Assembly (NCBI RefSeq): GCF_019430905.1
Contig: NZ_JAHYCA010000001.1
Coordinates: 605,095-669,094 of the forward strand
Direction of reading: 5' to 3'
Source of the DNA: Billgrantia antri
GTDB lineage: Bacteria; Pseudomonadota; Gammaproteobacteria; Pseudomonadales; Halomonadaceae
DNA length: 64,000 nucleotides
Shown: positions 33,572 to 41,581 of the stretch, piece by piece
How the letters are laid out: each line of letters starts with the position of its first letter
Position numbering within the stretch: position 1 is the first letter of the stretch
Notes under the pieces: model-generated
Told to the model about the DNA's origin: nothing
Seen by the model: the letters and a program-made list of their open reading frames with translations, nothing else
Databases searched by the model: none
Made by a program: the position numbers and the translations under genes

Positions 33572-34465
33572 ATGACGAGACCTTACCTGCCGCTGAATGC
33601 GCTGCGCGCCTTCGAGGCCTCGGCCCGGCACTTGAGCTTCACCCGCGCCGCCGACGAGCTGAACGTGACCCAGGCGGCGGTGAGCCATCAGGTCAAGCTG
33701 TTGGAGGAGCGTCTGGGCACGGCGCTGTTCAAGCGCCTGCCGCGCGGGCTAATGATCACCGCAGAAGGCGAGGCGCTACTGCCGGTGATGCGGGACGCCT
33801 TCGACCGCATGGCAGACATGCTGGAGCGGCTCGAGGGCGGCAAGGTACGCGACATTCTCAACGTCGGGGCGGTGGGCACGTTTGCCGTGGGCTGGCTGCT
33901 GCCGCGCCTGGCTCGGTTTCAGGCCAGCCATCCTCAGATCGAGGTGCGCCTGTCGACCCACAACAATCGAGTCGACATGGCCATCGAGGGGTTGGACGGT
34001 GCCATTCGCTTCGGCGACGGCGCCTGGCACGGCCTCGAGGCACAGCGGCTGTTCGCTGCGCCGCTCTCCCCCTTGTGTGCGCCGCGCCTGGCGGCCTCCC
34101 TCGAGACACCGGCGGACCTGGCCCGCCATTCTCTACTGCGCTCCTATCGCGAGAACGAGTGGCCGCACTGGTTTGCCGCCGCCGGCGTGTCACGGCCACC
34201 AGCACGCACCCACGGCGTGACGTTCGACTCTTCGCTGGCGATGATGGAGGCTGCGGTTCAAGGGGCGGGGGTAGCCCTCGCCCCGCCACGCATGTTCGCC
34301 CGCCAGCTGGGCAGCGGTGAGATCGTTCAGCCGTTCGAGATCCACGCCGCGCTCGGCAGCTACTGGCTCACCCGGCTCAAGTCGCGCCCACCAGGCTTCG
34401 CCATGCAGGCGTTCGAGACGTGGCTGTTCGACGAGGTGCGCCTGGCCTACGGCGAAGCGGCTTGA
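33572..34465 (+). CDS. AmpR-like LysR family regulator
   Basis: The 297-residue protein begins MTRPYLPLNALRAFEASARH, which is almost the AmpR N-terminus, with a helix-turn-helix ending at SHQVKLLEERLG. The effector domain has THNNRVDMAIEGLDGAIRFGDGAWHG (broken mid-way), SPLCAP, LLRSYRENEWPHW and FDSSLAMMEAA, all close to AmpR, which senses muropeptides. It is divergent from the class D beta-lactamase and is most simply its inducible regulator. GcvA is a related but less similar group. No clear ribosome site precedes the ATG, so translation may be weak or leaderless. Confidence 0.88.
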   Translation: MTRPYLPLNALRAFEASARHLSFTRAADELNVTQAAVSHQVKLLEERLGTALFKRLPRGLMITAEGEALLPVMRDAFDRMADMLERLEGGKVRDILNVGAVGTFAVGWLLPRLARFQASHPQIEVRLSTHNNRVDMAIEGLDGAIRFGDGAWHGLEAQRLFAAPLSPLCAPRLAASLETPADLARHSLLRSYRENEWPHWFAAAGVSRPPARTHGVTFDSSLAMMEAAVQGAGVALAPPRMFARQLGSGEIVQPFEIHAALGSYWLTRLKSRPPGFAMQAFETWLFDEVRLAYGEAA

Positions 34466-34476
34466 AACTCCCTCGC

Positions 34477-35109
34477 TCAGCTCAGCGCCTCGGCGATGGG
34501 CCGCTCGCCGTCGAGCAGCACGAACTCCCGGTTCATCAGGTCGCGCGCCTGGGCCAGGTGCACCAGGGCATGGGCGACATTGGCTCGCGAGACGCTGTTC
34601 TCGCCGCCGGCCTCCTCCAGCGAAGTGGCAACGCGCTGCGTGGCGGGCTCATCGGTCAGTCGCCCCGGCTTGAGGATCAGGTGAGGCACGGCCGAATTGC
34701 GCAGGTGGGCATCCGCGGCGTGCTTGGCCGCCATGTAGGGACGCAGCTTCTCAGGCGCTGCGAGCGGCTTCTCGGCGCGCATGGCACTGACCATAAGAAA
34801 ACGCGACAGGCCGAGTTCGCAGGCCAGGTCCACGGCACGAATAGCGCCGTGGAGGTCGATCAGCAGCGTCTTGTCGGGACCGGTGTGCGGTCCCGAACCG
34901 GCGCTAAACATTACCTGATCGCAGCCATCGAAGGCGTGATGCAGCTCGCCTTCCAGATCGGCGGTCACGGTTTCGATCTCGCGCTCGTCGAACCATGGCC
35001 GCTGGCCGGAATCGCGAATCATCGCCCGGATGGGTAAGTCCACGGCCTGGGCCAGTTCACAGAACTGACGGCCGATTTGGCCGTTGGCGCCGATTACCAG
35101 TGTGGTCAT
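34477..35109 (-). CDS. NAD(P)-binding atypical SDR (NmrA/YwnB-like)
   Basis: The 210-residue product begins TTLVIGANGQIGRQFCELA, the glycine-rich Rossmann motif, and has the atypical SDR pieces LSRFLMVSAMRAEKPLAAP and a MAAKHAADAHLR helix with the Y-x-x-x-K-like position replaced by Y-M-A-A-K. The LILKPGRLTDEP stretch is also typical. It probably binds NADPH and acts as a reductase or redox sensor. It is convergent with the ampR-like gene (11 bases apart) and divergent from arfB. Confidence 0.85.
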   Translation of the reverse strand: MTTLVIGANGQIGRQFCELAQAVDLPIRAMIRDSGQRPWFDEREIETVTADLEGELHHAFDGCDQVMFSAGSGPHTGPDKTLLIDLHGAIRAVDLACELGLSRFLMVSAMRAEKPLAAPEKLRPYMAAKHAADAHLRNSAVPHLILKPGRLTDEPATQRVATSLEEAGGENSVSRANVAHALVHLAQARDLMNREFVLLDGERPIAEALS

Positions 35110-35249
35110 GCCTTCCTCCTCCAAGTCAGCTCTCGTGGAAGCATCGGGCAGACTAGCTCACCCCATGACGGCTCACCAGGCAAGGAGTGTCGCGGTTGTG
35201 CTAGCCTTTGTTGCTGCTCGACGACCCACACCGTACGCAAGAGGCCCAC

Positions 35250-35663
35250 ATGCTGCGACTCTCCCATAACGTGGAGCTGGCCGAGCACGAGATCGAGATC
35301 AGCCAGATACGCGCCCAGGGCGCGGGCGGCCAGAACGTCAACAAGGTGGCCTCTGCGGTTCACCTGCGCTTCGACATCCCCGCTTCGAGCCTGCCTCCGT
35401 TCTACAAGGAGCGCCTGCTGTCGCTCTCCGACCAGCGCATCACCAAGGAGGGCGTGGTGGTAATCAAGGCTCAGAGCCATCGTACCTTCGAGCAGAATCG
35501 GGAGGATGCCCTGGAACGGCTCAGAATGTTGATTCAGGAGGCGGTGAAGACGCGCAAGGCACGCAAGCCGACCAAGCCGAGCCGAGCCGCGAAACGCCGG
35601 CGCATGGATCACAAGACGAAGAAGGGACAGACCAAGGCGCTGCGCGGCAAGGTAAAGCTCTAG
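35250..35663 (+). CDS. arfB: Alternative ribosome-rescue factor B (ArfB, peptidyl-tRNA hydrolase)
   Basis: The 137-residue protein has the class I release factor GGQ at residues 26-28 in QGAGGQNVNKVASAVHLRF (catalytic GGQ), and the conserved KEGVVVIKAQSHRTFEQN. The C-terminal tail is lysine/arginine-rich (KTRKARKPTKPSRAAKRRR) and inserts in the mRNA channel of stalled ribosomes. The start MLRLSHN was chosen; an in-frame ATG 14 codons earlier is not family-like. The upstream neighbour is divergent and the voltage-sensor-like gene follows by 57 bases. Confidence 0.93.
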   Translation: MLRLSHNVELAEHEIEISQIRAQGAGGQNVNKVASAVHLRFDIPASSLPPFYKERLLSLSDQRITKEGVVVIKAQSHRTFEQNREDALERLRMLIQEAVKTRKARKPTKPSRAAKRRRMDHKTKKGQTKALRGKVKL

Positions 35664-35720
35664 TCACGCGACGACTGCTAGGCTTAACGCAATGTCGAGC
35701 GTCGCTGCCGAGGAGAGACC

Positions 35721-36725
35721 ATGCCTGAGACGAGCGTCTCGCACCCGCTGAGTCCCGGACTGGAGCGCCTGCACCTGGCCTGGGACCTGCTCATCCTGGT
35801 GCTGGTAGTGGCCAATCTGGCGCTGATCCTGTTCGACAGCCTGTTCCTGCTGCCGCCCCTCAACGACGCCTTCGCCACGCTCGCCCCGGGCCTGCACGAG
35901 GCCTATGACCGCCACGTGCACGCCAACTTCATCGAGATCGACCTGGTCTTCGTAGCAGTATTTGTGCTCGACGTGCTGCTGGGCTGGGCCGCGGCCATCG
36001 CCGAGCGCCGCTACCACCGCTGGTTCTTCTACCCCTTCGTGCACTGGTACGACGTATTGGGCTGCATCCCGCTGGGCGGCTTTCGCCTGCTGCGCGTGCT
36101 GCGGATCGTCTCGCTGCTTCACCGCTTGCAGCGCCTGGGCCTGATCGACGTGCGTCGCTGGCAGGTCTATGCGTTCTTCGCCAAGTATTACGACATTCTC
36201 ATGGAAGAGCTGTCCGACCGCGTGGCACTTCGCCTGCTCGACAACATGCAGGAGCAGATCCGCTCCAGCGACTCGCTGTCGACGCGGGTCATCGACAGGG
36301 TGGTGATGCCGCGCAAGCAGCAGTTGATCCAAGAGCTCAGCCAACGCCTGGAGGCGATGGCCGGCAATGCCTATGCGCGCAACCGCGAGGAAACGATGCG
36401 CTACGTCAGTGCGCTGGTCGGCCGCACCGTGGCGGAGAGCCAGGAGATACGCCGCCTGCGCCGCCTGCCGATGGGCGATGTCGTCGCCCGCGGGATGGCG
36501 TCGAGCCTCTCGGATCTGTCTTGTCGCCTGGTGCACGAGGCGCTGGAGGGGCTGCGCTCGCCGGAGTTCACCGCGCTGGTGGAGCGCCTGGCCGAGAGCG
36601 GCTTCGATACCTGGCTGCAGGTCGACGAGCACACCGACCGGGTGACCGAACAGGTGCTCGTCGACATGCTCGAGCTGATGAAGGAGCAAATCGCCGTCAA
36701 GCAGTGGCGTCACCGCTACGACTGA
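35721..36725 (+). CDS. Voltage-sensor-like membrane protein without a pore domain
   Basis: The 334-residue protein begins with four hydrophobic segments that read as voltage-sensor S1-S4: S1 about 20-46, S2 about 70-93 with D84, S3 about 101-118 with D111 in WYDVLGCIPLGG, and S4 about 119-140 with R122, R125 and R128 every third residue, then R135 and R138. No S5, pore loop or S6 follows. The remaining ~190 residues are hydrophilic and helical, with two long stretches rich in E/R. It therefore looks like a voltage-sensor domain fused to a cytoplasmic helical domain. It might sense membrane potential, or conduct protons by itself. It is a rare layout and the function is unknown. Confidence 0.7.
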   Translation: MPETSVSHPLSPGLERLHLAWDLLILVLVVANLALILFDSLFLLPPLNDAFATLAPGLHEAYDRHVHANFIEIDLVFVAVFVLDVLLGWAAAIAERRYHRWFFYPFVHWYDVLGCIPLGGFRLLRVLRIVSLLHRLQRLGLIDVRRWQVYAFFAKYYDILMEELSDRVALRLLDNMQEQIRSSDSLSTRVIDRVVMPRKQQLIQELSQRLEAMAGNAYARNREETMRYVSALVGRTVAESQEIRRLRRLPMGDVVARGMASSLSDLSCRLVHEALEGLRSPEFTALVERLAESGFDTWLQVDEHTDRVTEQVLVDMLELMKEQIAVKQWRHRYD

Positions 36726-36741
36726 CGGCGAAGTAGCTCCC

Positions 36742-37785
36742 TCAGGGATGGCGGGAGCTGAGGATATGATGCACCCCGCCACAATCGACCATCGGATCGT
36801 CACAGTTGACCACGATCTCCGAGCGCGCCAGCACGTAGCTCTTGCCGGTGATGGTGTTCTCCACTACCTGATGCTTGCCGCCGGCCTCGCGCACCGCGAC
36901 GACTTCGCCGATGAAGCCGGTCTCGCGTAGCGACACGGTTTCCAGCTTGTCGCCGGGCTTGACGGTGCCTTCGTAGTGCATCAGCGCCAGCCGCGCCGAG
37001 GTACCCGTACCGGTGGTACTGCGGCAAATCACCCCGGGATGCACGTAGGTCGTCGAGCGCGAGCGGTAGAAGTCGTCGGCGATCTGCTCCACCGGCCCCA
37101 TGAAGTGCAGGAACGGCAGCGGCCCCACGTCGCCCAGCGTATAGTGCGAGAAGCCGCTGTGAGCCTGGATCGCCTCGACGATGCGATGTGCGCACTCGGC
37201 CAGGGCCCGCTCCTCCTCACGCTTGAGCGAAAAGCCCAGTTCCTCGGCGTCCACCAGCGCATAGAAGCCGCCGCTGTAGGCGATGCTGTAGGTCACGTCG
37301 CCTACCTCGGGGACGTGAATGCGTGCTCGATGGGTGTCGATGTAGCTGGGCAGTCCGCCACAGGTGATCGCCTCGACCACACCATTTTCGACCCGCGCCT
37401 CGATCTGCACCAGCCCGGCCGGGGACTCCAGCGTGAAGTGCTGGATCCCCTCGCGCTTGGGGATCAGTCCCGTCTCGAGAAGTGCGGTGGCGGTGCAGAT
37501 CGTGTTGGAGCCGGAATAGACCGGGTAGCCCATCACTTCCATGATGATGTAGCCCATCTGCGCCTGGGGATCGCAGGCCGGCACGATCAGGTCCACCGAC
37601 ATCTCAGGGATGCCGTAGGGCTCGTTCAGCAGCAGCTTGCGCAGGCCGTCGGCATCGTTCTCCAGGTACTCCATCTGCTGGCGCACGGTATCGCCGGGCA
37701 GCGGGTCGATGCCGCCGATCACGATGCGGCTGACATCGCCGCCGGCGTGGGTGTCGAGCAGTTGCAGGGTGAGTTCGTGACTCAT
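36742..37785 (-). CDS. Proline racemase family enzyme (hydroxyproline epimerase/dehydratase-like)
   Basis: The 347-residue protein has the full proline racemase fold. At the first catalytic site the usual Cys is Ser (S91 in YSGSNTIC); at the second it is Thr (T258 in RSTTGTGTSARLA). Family conservation elsewhere is strong (DTHAGGDVSRIVIGG; HPGVICRS; ENTITGKSYV). A second-site Thr is characteristic of trans-3-hydroxyproline dehydratases, while Cys/Cys makes racemases and Ser/Cys epimerases; Ser/Thr is unusual, so the reaction is open. Its ATG overlaps the stop of the MDR dehydrogenase gene as ATGA, so both act in one pathway. Confidence 0.8.
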   Translation of the reverse strand: MSHELTLQLLDTHAGGDVSRIVIGGIDPLPGDTVRQQMEYLENDADGLRKLLLNEPYGIPEMSVDLIVPACDPQAQMGYIIMEVMGYPVYSGSNTICTATALLETGLIPKREGIQHFTLESPAGLVQIEARVENGVVEAITCGGLPSYIDTHRARIHVPEVGDVTYSIAYSGGFYALVDAEELGFSLKREEERALAECAHRIVEAIQAHSGFSHYTLGDVGPLPFLHFMGPVEQIADDFYRSRSTTYVHPGVICRSTTGTGTSARLALMHYEGTVKPGDKLETVSLRETGFIGEVVAVREAGGKHQVVENTITGKSYVLARSEIVVNCDDPMVDCGGVHHILSSRHP

Positions 37786-38984
37786 GCGTTGTCCTTGAAA
37801 GCGGTGCCCTTGAAAGCGTCGTTCTCGAGTGCGAAGGGAGCGCCGTGATCGTCCCATTGGGCATCGGGCACGATGACGATCTTGCCCAGGTAGTTGCTGC
37901 CACGGTTGACGAAGTAGCGCTCTGCCTCGTGCAGCTCGGAAAGCTTGAACGCGGCATGCAATACCGGCTTGAGCTGCCCCGTACGAATCCACTCGACTAG
38001 CTGCTCGGCCTCTTTGCGGGTGCCGTGGGAGACGCCGAAGATCTGCACCTGATAGAGGTAGATGCGGGTCCACATGATCTCGCTGAGGTTGCCGCCGCTG
38101 GCGCCGGCGATGGAGAGCCGCGGGTAGGTGCTGCGCGCCTTCATGTCGCTGATCATGGTGTCGATGAAAAGATCGGTCATCGCGCCGCCGACCAGATCCA
38201 TCACCGCATCGATGGGCGCCCCGCCGGTGGCCTCGAGCACACGCTCGACGAAGGTGGACAGGTCACCGCGGTCGATCACCGCCTCGGCGCCCAGCGCCAG
38301 CAGCGCCTCGGCCTTGTCGGGCTGGCTCACGGCGTAGGGAATCGCACCGACGATGCGGCACATCTGAATCAGCGCCGCCCCCACGCCGCCGCTGGCACCG
38401 CTGACCAGCACCCGTTCGCCCGCCGCGACCCTGGCCGAGGTCATCATGTGGTAGCCGGTCTGGTAGGAGCACATGCCCATCGCCGCCAGCTCGGCGTCGG
38501 CGAGTTCGGGGTTGGGGACGTGGTGGAACTGGTCGGACGGCACGGCGATGTACTCGGCATAGCCGCCGTCGGCGCCGTGGCCGTAGTAGTCCGGCGTCAG
38601 GTTGATGTCACGCCGCGCGTCGGGATAAAGGTTGAAGTCGAGCAGGCCACGTTCGCCGATGCGCGAGGCATCGACTCCCTCGCCCACCGCCACCACGCGT
38701 CCGGCCACGTCGGCGCCCTGGATCCGCGGGAAGGTCAGGGTCGGCTCGCCACCCATGGCGAAGGAGGTCACCTCGCCCTTGTCCTTAGTCGGATAAAGCC
38801 CCTCACGAGCCTTGCGGTCGGTGTTGTTCTTGGCCGTGGCGGTAACCTGCACCAGCACTTCGCCCGGGCCCGGCCGTGGCGTGGCAACGTCGTCGCGGTA
38901 AACCAGCTTGTCGATGTCGCCGTGGCCGGTCAGGACCATGGCGTGCATGGTAGCCGGAATGGTCGAAACGTTCTCTGTGGGCAC
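37782..38984 (-). CDS. MDR family (zinc-less alcohol dehydrogenase / quinone oxidoreductase-like) protein
   Basis: The 400-residue medium-chain dehydrogenase/reductase has the N-terminal GHGDIDKLVYRDD barrel, GADVAGRVVAVGEGV, and the Rossmann SGASGGVGAALIQMCRIVGA with the glycine-rich nucleotide loop. No catalytic-zinc cysteine/histidine set is seen, as in the quinone oxidoreductase branch. It is upstream of, and overlaps, the proline racemase-family gene, so it may oxidise or reduce an imino or hydroxyproline-derived intermediate. A GGAGGATC site precedes the ATG. Confidence 0.85.
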   Translation of the reverse strand: MPTENVSTIPATMHAMVLTGHGDIDKLVYRDDVATPRPGPGEVLVQVTATAKNNTDRKAREGLYPTKDKGEVTSFAMGGEPTLTFPRIQGADVAGRVVAVGEGVDASRIGERGLLDFNLYPDARRDINLTPDYYGHGADGGYAEYIAVPSDQFHHVPNPELADAELAAMGMCSYQTGYHMMTSARVAAGERVLVSGASGGVGAALIQMCRIVGAIPYAVSQPDKAEALLALGAEAVIDRGDLSTFVERVLEATGGAPIDAVMDLVGGAMTDLFIDTMISDMKARSTYPRLSIAGASGGNLSEIMWTRIYLYQVQIFGVSHGTRKEAEQLVEWIRTGQLKPVLHAAFKLSELHEAERYFVNRGSNYLGKIVIVPDAQWDDHGAPFALENDAFKGTAFKDNA

Positions 38985-39369
38985 GGGATCCTCCTGGCAG
39001 AGTCTTGATGCGGTCGGTATTCACGCTCGGGCCGGCGCCACAAATCCTCATCGGCTCGGCGATTCCAGACAACGACATACCGAAGAGCCAGCGCAACGCG
39101 CCGACCGGGTGTCGAGATGGAAGCGGGATGACGATCGAGGTGGGGGGCAGCCTGTTGGGCGTGTCGATATGCCAGTGATTGAAACACGCCCGAGCAACGG
39201 CTGCATACCGTTGATGATTGGGTATTTTTTCTGTTTTTGGCGGCTCCAACTGGGGTTTCTTTCTTCCACCCGTCAGCGGCGAAGCGAACCGGCTATACCT
39301 ATGCTAAGGCGCATGCAGCACTTGCTCGCTATCCTTGAGAAAGGACGCCATGGGTGTAAGGAGGCACCG
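38985..39369. other. Noncoding interval between MDR and lipid-kinase genes
   Basis: No gene is convincing in these 385 bases. It should contain the divergent promoters. A run of T-rich DNA near 39221-39238 and a weak TATGCT-type -10 near 39300 are visible, as is the AAGGAGG ribosome site of the lipid kinase gene at the right edge. Small frames on both strands lack ribosome sites and family likeness. Confidence 0.5.
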
Positions 39370-40296
39370 ATGAAACACTGGCTGATGGCCAATACCGCTG
39401 CCGGCGACGGCAGCCACAACACCGCCTTCTGGCGAGAGCATTTGCAGGCGGCGGGCCTTGCTGACCCACAGGTGCGAGACATTGCCGAGAGCGACTGGCA
39501 TCGCCAGGTCGAGCCCGGCGACCGGCTATTGGTGGCCGGCGGCGATGGCTCGGTCAACCAGGCGGCTTCCATCTGTATCGAGCGCAGCGCCGTGCTTGGC
39601 GTGCTGCCTTCCGGCACGGCCAATGACTTCGCCCGCAACCTGGGGCTTCCCGACGACCCCGTGGAGGTGTGCCGGGTAGCGCTCGGGGCGGATACGGCCA
39701 AGGTCGATGCGGCCTGGATCAATGGTCAGCTCTATCTCAACGTCGCCCATATCGGGCTTGGCACCGTGCCCGCCCGGGAGGCCTCCCCGGGAGAGAAAAG
39801 GCTCCTGGGACGCTTCAGCTACCTCGCCGCCCTGGCAAGAAAATTCGGCATGCAGCAAGGCTTTCAGGGACGCATCGAGGGCGATGACCAGGCCGTCGAG
39901 GGCCGCTGGCTGACCATCGCCATCGCTTCAGGGGCCTATTTCGGTGGCGGCCACGGCATTGCCGGGGCGCGGATCGATGACGGTCAACTGGACATCGTGG
40001 CGGTGCGGCAGCGCGCCTGGTTTCACTTGCTGCTCTCTTACCTTTCGACGCGCCTGTTGGGACATCCTCCCCAGGGCGACGATACCGTGGTTCACCTGCG
40101 CTCACCCCAGTGCCACGTGCAGCTTCGTCACGCGCATACGCTGACCGCCGATGGCGAAACCCTGGGACGCATGGCCAACGTTTCGGCCATTACCCGGCGC
40201 GCCGTGCTGGAAGTCGCCTGTCAGGACGTAATCGGTGCAAGCGACAGTGCCCTGTCGGGGGAGGCACGAGACGTCGCGAGCGGCCTGTCCTCCTAG
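39370..40296 (+). CDS. Diacylglycerol/lipid kinase family protein (YegS-like)
   Basis: The 308-residue protein has the DAGK catalytic domain: GDRLLVAGGDGSVNQA around residues 50-65 contains GGDGSVN, and PSGTANDFARNLGLP follows near residue 81. A LYLNVAHIGLGTV and a ARIDDGQLDIVAV motif complete it. YegS-type enzymes phosphorylate lipids such as phosphatidylglycerol or diacylglycerol. AAGGAGG lies seven bases upstream of the ATG. Its stop overlaps that of the convergent phosphodiesterase gene by four bases. Confidence 0.9.
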   Translation: MKHWLMANTAAGDGSHNTAFWREHLQAAGLADPQVRDIAESDWHRQVEPGDRLLVAGGDGSVNQAASICIERSAVLGVLPSGTANDFARNLGLPDDPVEVCRVALGADTAKVDAAWINGQLYLNVAHIGLGTVPAREASPGEKRLLGRFSYLAALARKFGMQQGFQGRIEGDDQAVEGRWLTIAIASGAYFGGGHGIAGARIDDGQLDIVAVRQRAWFHLLLSYLSTRLLGHPPQGDDTVVHLRSPQCHVQLRHAHTLTADGETLGRMANVSAITRRAVLEVACQDVIGASDSALSGEARDVASGLSS

Positions 40297-40781
40297 AGCG
40301 GCAGGTGAAGTATCGCCCCACGCAAGCCATGCGCATCGGCCCATAGCTTGCCCAGGGTGAGCGGTAGCCGGAAGCGGCGCTTGCCCGCCGCCCCCGGGTT
40401 GAACAGCAGTCGCTCGTGGTGCCATTCGTTGCGCGGCTTGTGGGAGTGGCCATGCAGCACGGCATCGCACGCGGTGGCCGGGTCGAAATCGGCCAGGTCA
40501 TGAACCAGATGGAGGCGCCAGCCGTTGACGACGAGATCCCGGTGCGGCGGCAGCGACTCGGCCCAGCCAGCCGTGTCGATATTGCCGCGCACGGTGTAGA
40601 GCGGAGCCAGTTCGCCCAGGCGTTCGAGTATGGCGATATCCTCCGGCTTCGCTCCCACGTCGCCCAGGTGAAGGATCAGCTCGCAGCCCGCCAGCAGCGT
40701 CAACGCCTCGTCGCGCAGCAGGCCGTGGGTGTCGGAAATCACGCCGACGGGCGTGGCGATATCGAGACGAACGGATGGCAT
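40293..40781 (-). CDS. YfcE-like metallophosphoesterase
   Basis: The 162-residue protein has the calcineurin-like metallophosphatase motifs in order: GVISDTHG (D and H), LHLGDVGA (G-D), VRGNID (G-N-x-D), LVHDLADF, and HGHSHKPR. It belongs to the MJ0936/YfcE group of small phosphodiesterases. Start MPSVRL was chosen; a longer frame of ten codons is possible. It is convergent with the lipid kinase gene and separated from the upstream CBS gene by a stem-loop. Confidence 0.9.
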   Translation of the reverse strand: MPSVRLDIATPVGVISDTHGLLRDEALTLLAGCELILHLGDVGAKPEDIAILERLGELAPLYTVRGNIDTAGWAESLPPHRDLVVNGWRLHLVHDLADFDPATACDAVLHGHSHKPRNEWHHERLLFNPGAAGKRRFRLPLTLGKLWADAHGLRGAILHLPL

Positions 40782-40849
40782 CGCGCTTCTCGTGCAGGAA
40801 CCTTTCGCCACGCTAGCCTAATGCCTCGGCGGTGTCATTGCCCATGCGA

Positions 40850-40875
40850 AAGGGCATCGCCGAGGCGATGCCCTT
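40850..40875 (-). terminator. Stem-loop downstream of the CBS-domain gene
   Basis: Two 12-bp arms (AAGGGCATCGCC and its complement) form a near-continuous hairpin with a very small centre. On the minus strand it is followed by CCCTTTCG, a short T-tract, so it may end the CBS transcript before the phosphodiesterase gene. Confidence 0.6.
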
Positions 40876-40919
40876 GCTGCACAGGATGTGCCGTCTCGCA
40901 GCGTCGTGTCGGGGACGGC

Positions 40920-41342
40920 TCAGTGATAGTGCTTGCTGCAGTTGGCGATTTCACGTGCCATCTGGTCGTCGGCGCAGCGGTCGGCAATGTCGCTGAGCGT
41001 CACAACTCCGACGAGACGCTTGTCACTCTGGTTGTTGAGCACCACCAGGCGCTGTACATGCTGCTCCTGCATGTTGCGCAGCACATCCTTCACGTCCTGG
41101 TCCTCGAAGGCATACAGCACCTCCGAGGTGGCGATGGAGCTCGCCTTGTCGTCGGGGTTCTTGCCTTCGGCAAGGGCGCGAACCGTGAGATCGCGATCGG
41201 TCACGGTACCCACGATACGATCTCCCTCGACCAGGGGCTCGAAGCCCGAGTTGTCCTGGCGCATGCGCTCGGCCACCTGACGAATGGTGGCATCGGACGG
41301 GCAGTAATCCGGGCGCTGAGTCATCACTTCGCGTACTTGCAT
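40920..41342 (-). CDS. CBS domain pair protein
   Basis: The 140-residue product consists of two CBS domains. The first, MQVREVMTQRPDYC, contains DNSGFEPLVEGDRIVGTVTDRDL; the second contains QRLVVLNNQSDKRLVGVVTLSDIA (each interrupted at its strand turn). A CSKHYH tail ends it. It probably binds adenine nucleotides and regulates a partner, or acts in redox or stress sensing. An AGGAGGTG stretch before the ATG is a strong ribosome site. It appears to be a single-gene unit. Confidence 0.9.
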   Translation of the reverse strand: MQVREVMTQRPDYCPSDATIRQVAERMRQDNSGFEPLVEGDRIVGTVTDRDLTVRALAEGKNPDDKASSIATSEVLYAFEDQDVKDVLRNMQEQHVQRLVVLNNQSDKRLVGVVTLSDIADRCADDQMAREIANCSKHYH

Positions 41343-41581
41343 CTCGCACCTCCTTTCATCGATGTGTCGCACGGCGAAAGCCGCGCCGCTTCCTGCTTTG
41401 CGATGTCTTACCTTCAAAAAAGTAGTTGCCTGGCCGACGAGCTTCAAAACCCTCTCTGTCTTTGTTTATTGCCATGGGTTACCACAGGTTTCGGCGTTGA
41501 CGCCCCTCCCCCGGCTGCTAGCTTGACTAGCGAAACCCAGCCGAACCCGAGATCGACAACTACAATCGAGAGGGACGCATC

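Noticed and set aside
39048..39269. 73-codon minus-strand frame in the interval upstream of the MDR gene
   Set aside because: It has no ribosome site, a biased Arg/Ser-rich translation and no family likeness.
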